Assembly (NCBI GenBank): GCA_026127925.1
Contig: JAJSLM010000003.1
Location: forward strand, 180,745-244,744
Direction of reading: 5' to 3'
Source: Thermoplasmatales archaeon
Lineage (GTDB): Archaea; Thermoplasmatota; Thermoplasmata; Thermoplasmatales; Thermoplasmataceae
Length of the DNA stretch: 64,000 bases
The notes under the pieces are model-generated. The model was not told the DNA's origin and made no database searches. It worked only from the letters and a program-made list of their open reading frames with translations. The position numbers were made by a program, and so were the translations under genes. Below, one piece after another: positions 62,300 through 64,000 of this stretch (position 1 is its first letter; the number at the start of each line of letters is the position of its first letter).

Positions 62300-62721
62300 T
62301 TCCTTGCTGTGGAACCTTTTATTGTACTTCTAGAATTCTGTGAGGTTCCACTCAATATAGATGTGTTGCCATCCAGGGTACGGATCAATCTTCTTTCATA
62401 GAATAACAGATAGCACACGATTTTATTTCTAGGAACATCTTTCTTCACCGATGTTTCCTTTACGCCTCAATCATGAAAAAGGATGCTAACAGTTTTTGAT
62501 TGTATGTCGCTTCAGCTTTACGGCAATTTATACCGTGTTGAGCTTCACGTTCCTCCCAAATCCTTCAGATGGTCCCATGATTTCAGGATTCATGCGTGTA
62601 CGAAAAAGCTAAAAATTGGCGGCATTAAAGTTGTATCACAGCTTATGCTCTAGAAAATTGAGGAATTAGTATTAGAGTTGAAATCGTTTTTTTAGCGTAG
62701 TTTAGGATCATGGCAAAAATT
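62300..62721. other. Intergenic region, about 420 bp
   Basis: No gene recognised. A 9-bp inverted repeat (GTGGAACCT 62309-62317, AGGTTCCAC 62343-62351) with a 25-nt loop lies just upstream of the ATPase promoter. The rest is featureless AT-rich sequence up to the stop of the glycosyltransferase at 62722. Confidence 0.4.
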
Positions 62722-63864
62722 CTACTTGGGTGCCGGCTTCTTGTAGATGACTTTGAAATCCTTTGGATTTGGCATTTTTATAAGGCTGAAAATTGTTGTC
62801 ATGTTTTCTATAAGACCAAGAAAGAGGAAAGCAAAAGGGACAACTATAGCGTACTTCCAACTTGTGCCCATAGCTCCTATTTCATACGTGAGAGCAATGG
62901 AAATCAAGTTGACTACCGAAAAAAAGAAAATTATCGGATTTAAACCTATTCCAGTTGCTAGGTCGTAAATCCACAATAACTCTGCTACTATTCCAGTTAT
63001 TCCATACAAATACAACATATAATAAAAATACAATAGCCTTGGATTCATAGATTTCAAAATCTTCTTGGCACCAAATATGTGTGACAGCCATCTTGCTCGT
63101 TGGGCAAAAAAATCTCTGATAGTTGTTGGCGGGTTAATAAAAATATTGCAAGGTATGTGATCGATCCAATATTTTTTTGAAATACCATACCCCATGATCA
63201 AATCCTCAGCGCCAGCTAGGCCATAATCCCATCCCATTTCGTATTCTATGTCTGCCCTAATGACTAGGCCTTCTCCGTGCACAAACTTCACTTTATTTTT
63301 TATGTTGTTATATGTACAGTGTATCCGGCACGTGGAAACTCGAATAGTGTCGAGCATCGCTGTGAGGTTATTCCCTGTATAGTCTCTCAACTTCACAGAG
63401 CCCTGGCCTGCAGGGGATGTCATCGTACGAACATATTGAATATAGTCTTCGTTCACATATGAGTCGTCATCGAGATGGATAATGTAGGTCTCGTGACCAT
63501 ATCCAAGATCGTGTAATACTTCGATTCCATATTGGAGAGCTTGCATCTTTTTTGTTGATCCTTTTAGTGTTGAATATTCCTTTGGGACCTTTATCGTTGA
63601 TACACCATAATCAAAATTATCGTAATACTCAGTTAGAACGTATATAGTATCTTTAAATTTGTAAGATGAAATTCTTTTTATGATGGATAAGGTTGATTCG
63701 GTATTTTCTCCATTAGTGACAATTTCAATTATTACCCTATTATAGATTTTTCCAGGAACAGGCGATACATTGAAAAGAGTAAGCCGTGGTGGAGATTTTG
63801 GTCGCCAATTCCTTATTCCGGTCATTAAGAATATTCCAATCTTTATTAGTACGTAAATAGCCAT
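62722..63864 (-). CDS. Glycosyltransferase, GT2 family, Egghead/processive-like
   Basis: At least 380 residues. TYIIHLDDDSYVNEDYI holds the DxD; VKFVHGEGLVIRADIEYEM, YGLAGAEDLIMGYGI and FFAQRARWLSHIF match GEG, ED and RxRWL motifs seen in Egghead-like beta-mannosyltransferases and chitin-synthase relatives. The C-terminal 100 residues contain three or four helices. ATG 63864 is used; the N-terminal helix seems to extend upstream in the same frame to about 63905 (TISILIVIYLPMAIYVLIKI), where insertion-sequence end sequence begins. The true 5' end was therefore probably removed, or the start is now a TTG within the element (63936). Confidence 0.8.
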   Translation of the reverse strand: MAIYVLIKIGIFLMTGIRNWRPKSPPRLTLFNVSPVPGKIYNRVIIEIVTNGENTESTLSIIKRISSYKFKDTIYVLTEYYDNFDYGVSTIKVPKEYSTLKGSTKKMQALQYGIEVLHDLGYGHETYIIHLDDDSYVNEDYIQYVRTMTSPAGQGSVKLRDYTGNNLTAMLDTIRVSTCRIHCTYNNIKNKVKFVHGEGLVIRADIEYEMGWDYGLAGAEDLIMGYGISKKYWIDHIPCNIFINPPTTIRDFFAQRARWLSHIFGAKKILKSMNPRLLYFYYMLYLYGITGIVAELLWIYDLATGIGLNPIIFFFSVVNLISIALTYEIGAMGTSWKYAIVVPFAFLFLGLIENMTTIFSLIKMPNPKDFKVIYKKPAPK

Positions 63865-63906
63865 AGGCAAATAAATAACGATCAATATAGAGATAGTGTA
63901 TTGAAT

Positions 63907-64000
63907 CTGCTGTAAAATTGAAAAGGTCCTGCACAATTCGGATTTGAAGAGGCGAAACTATGCAGGACCAGTTAGATGTAGTGAAAGAAGTAATAAGTAT
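63907..64000 (+). mobile_element. Left end of an insertion sequence with partial transposase start
   Basis: CTGCTGTAAAATTGAAAAGG begins at 63907, matching a remnant at 56546. An ATG at 63960 opens a frame (MQDQLDVVKEVIS) that runs off the window and is probably a transposase. The 9-bp inverted repeat GGTCCTGCA (63925-63933) / TGCAGGACC (63961-63969) would pair across the start codon in an RNA. The family is not identifiable from this much. Confidence 0.5.

Noticed and set aside
62309..62351. GTGGAACCT/AGGTTCCAC inverted repeat as an insertion-sequence end or attenuator
   Set aside because: A 25-nt loop, no transposase nearby and no second copy found; kept only as a note in the intergenic entry.

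Overview
The window looks like a chromosomal segment of a Thermoplasmatales-type euryarchaeon (moderate G+C, acidophile-style heterotroph). Four things point there. Many genes start at or within a few bases of a site about 26 bp downstream of a TATA-like box, so leaderless transcripts seem common. There are peptide ABC transporters with large anchored binding proteins, archaeal DUF234 and DUF4143 ATPases, and RAD55/KaiC-like ATPases. No tRNA, rRNA or CRISPR array was recognised. Species cannot be fixed from the sequence alone.

Layout. 1-3.3 kb: a dipeptide/oligopeptide ABC operon (binding protein, DppB, partial DppC). 3.5-17.5 kb: an accessory, defence-like island. It holds three intact P-loop ATPases of the DUF234/DUF4143 type and a broken fourth, a membrane-bound winged-helix regulator, two AbiEi/AbiEii-like pairs (one toxin truncated), an OLD-like ATPase plus TOPRIM gene pair, a GNAT plus ribbon-helix-helix pair and a decayed IS630 transposase. 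17.5-31 kb: a catabolic block with a five-gene acyl-CoA operon (two acyl-CoA ligases, MaoC hydratase, a thiolase-fold protein without the usual nucleophilic cysteine, DUF35 protein), a third ligase, an MHS-type transporter and hyuAB.

31.7-35.2 kb is an insertion-sequence graveyard: ISL3 and IS3 fragments, a complete-looking IS21 (istA/istB) and the 5' end of another transposase. 35.2-55.1 kb is a cell-surface glycan locus: a perosamine-type aminotransferase and GDP-mannose 4,6-dehydratase, methyltransferases, at least six glycosyltransferases, a 954-residue membrane protein, a Wzx-like flippase and an NAD-sugar epimerase broken by a stop codon. It is interrupted at 47.8-50.8 kb by a Thermoplasmata-style HTH/coiled-coil protein with a PadR-like regulator and a small unknown gene.

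55.2-64 kb has a MetF-like reductase, a 53-residue AbrB-type protein that is easily missed, a divergent pair of unrecognised proteins, a beta-helix protein, and an operon joining a KaiC-like ATPase to a BcsA-like processive glycosyltransferase. It ends in an Egghead-like glycosyltransferase whose 5' end is abutted by an insertion-sequence terminus running off the window.

The best candidates for undescribed biology are: (1) the KaiC-like ATPase / polysaccharide synthase operon with its beta-helix and orphan neighbours; (2) the 723-residue HTH/coiled-coil locus with a palindrome at its predicted transcription start; (3) the second AbiE-like locus, whose antitoxin carries an extra nuclease-fold-like domain, under a 24-bp perfect palindrome; (4) the Cys-less thiolase/DUF35/MaoC operon.
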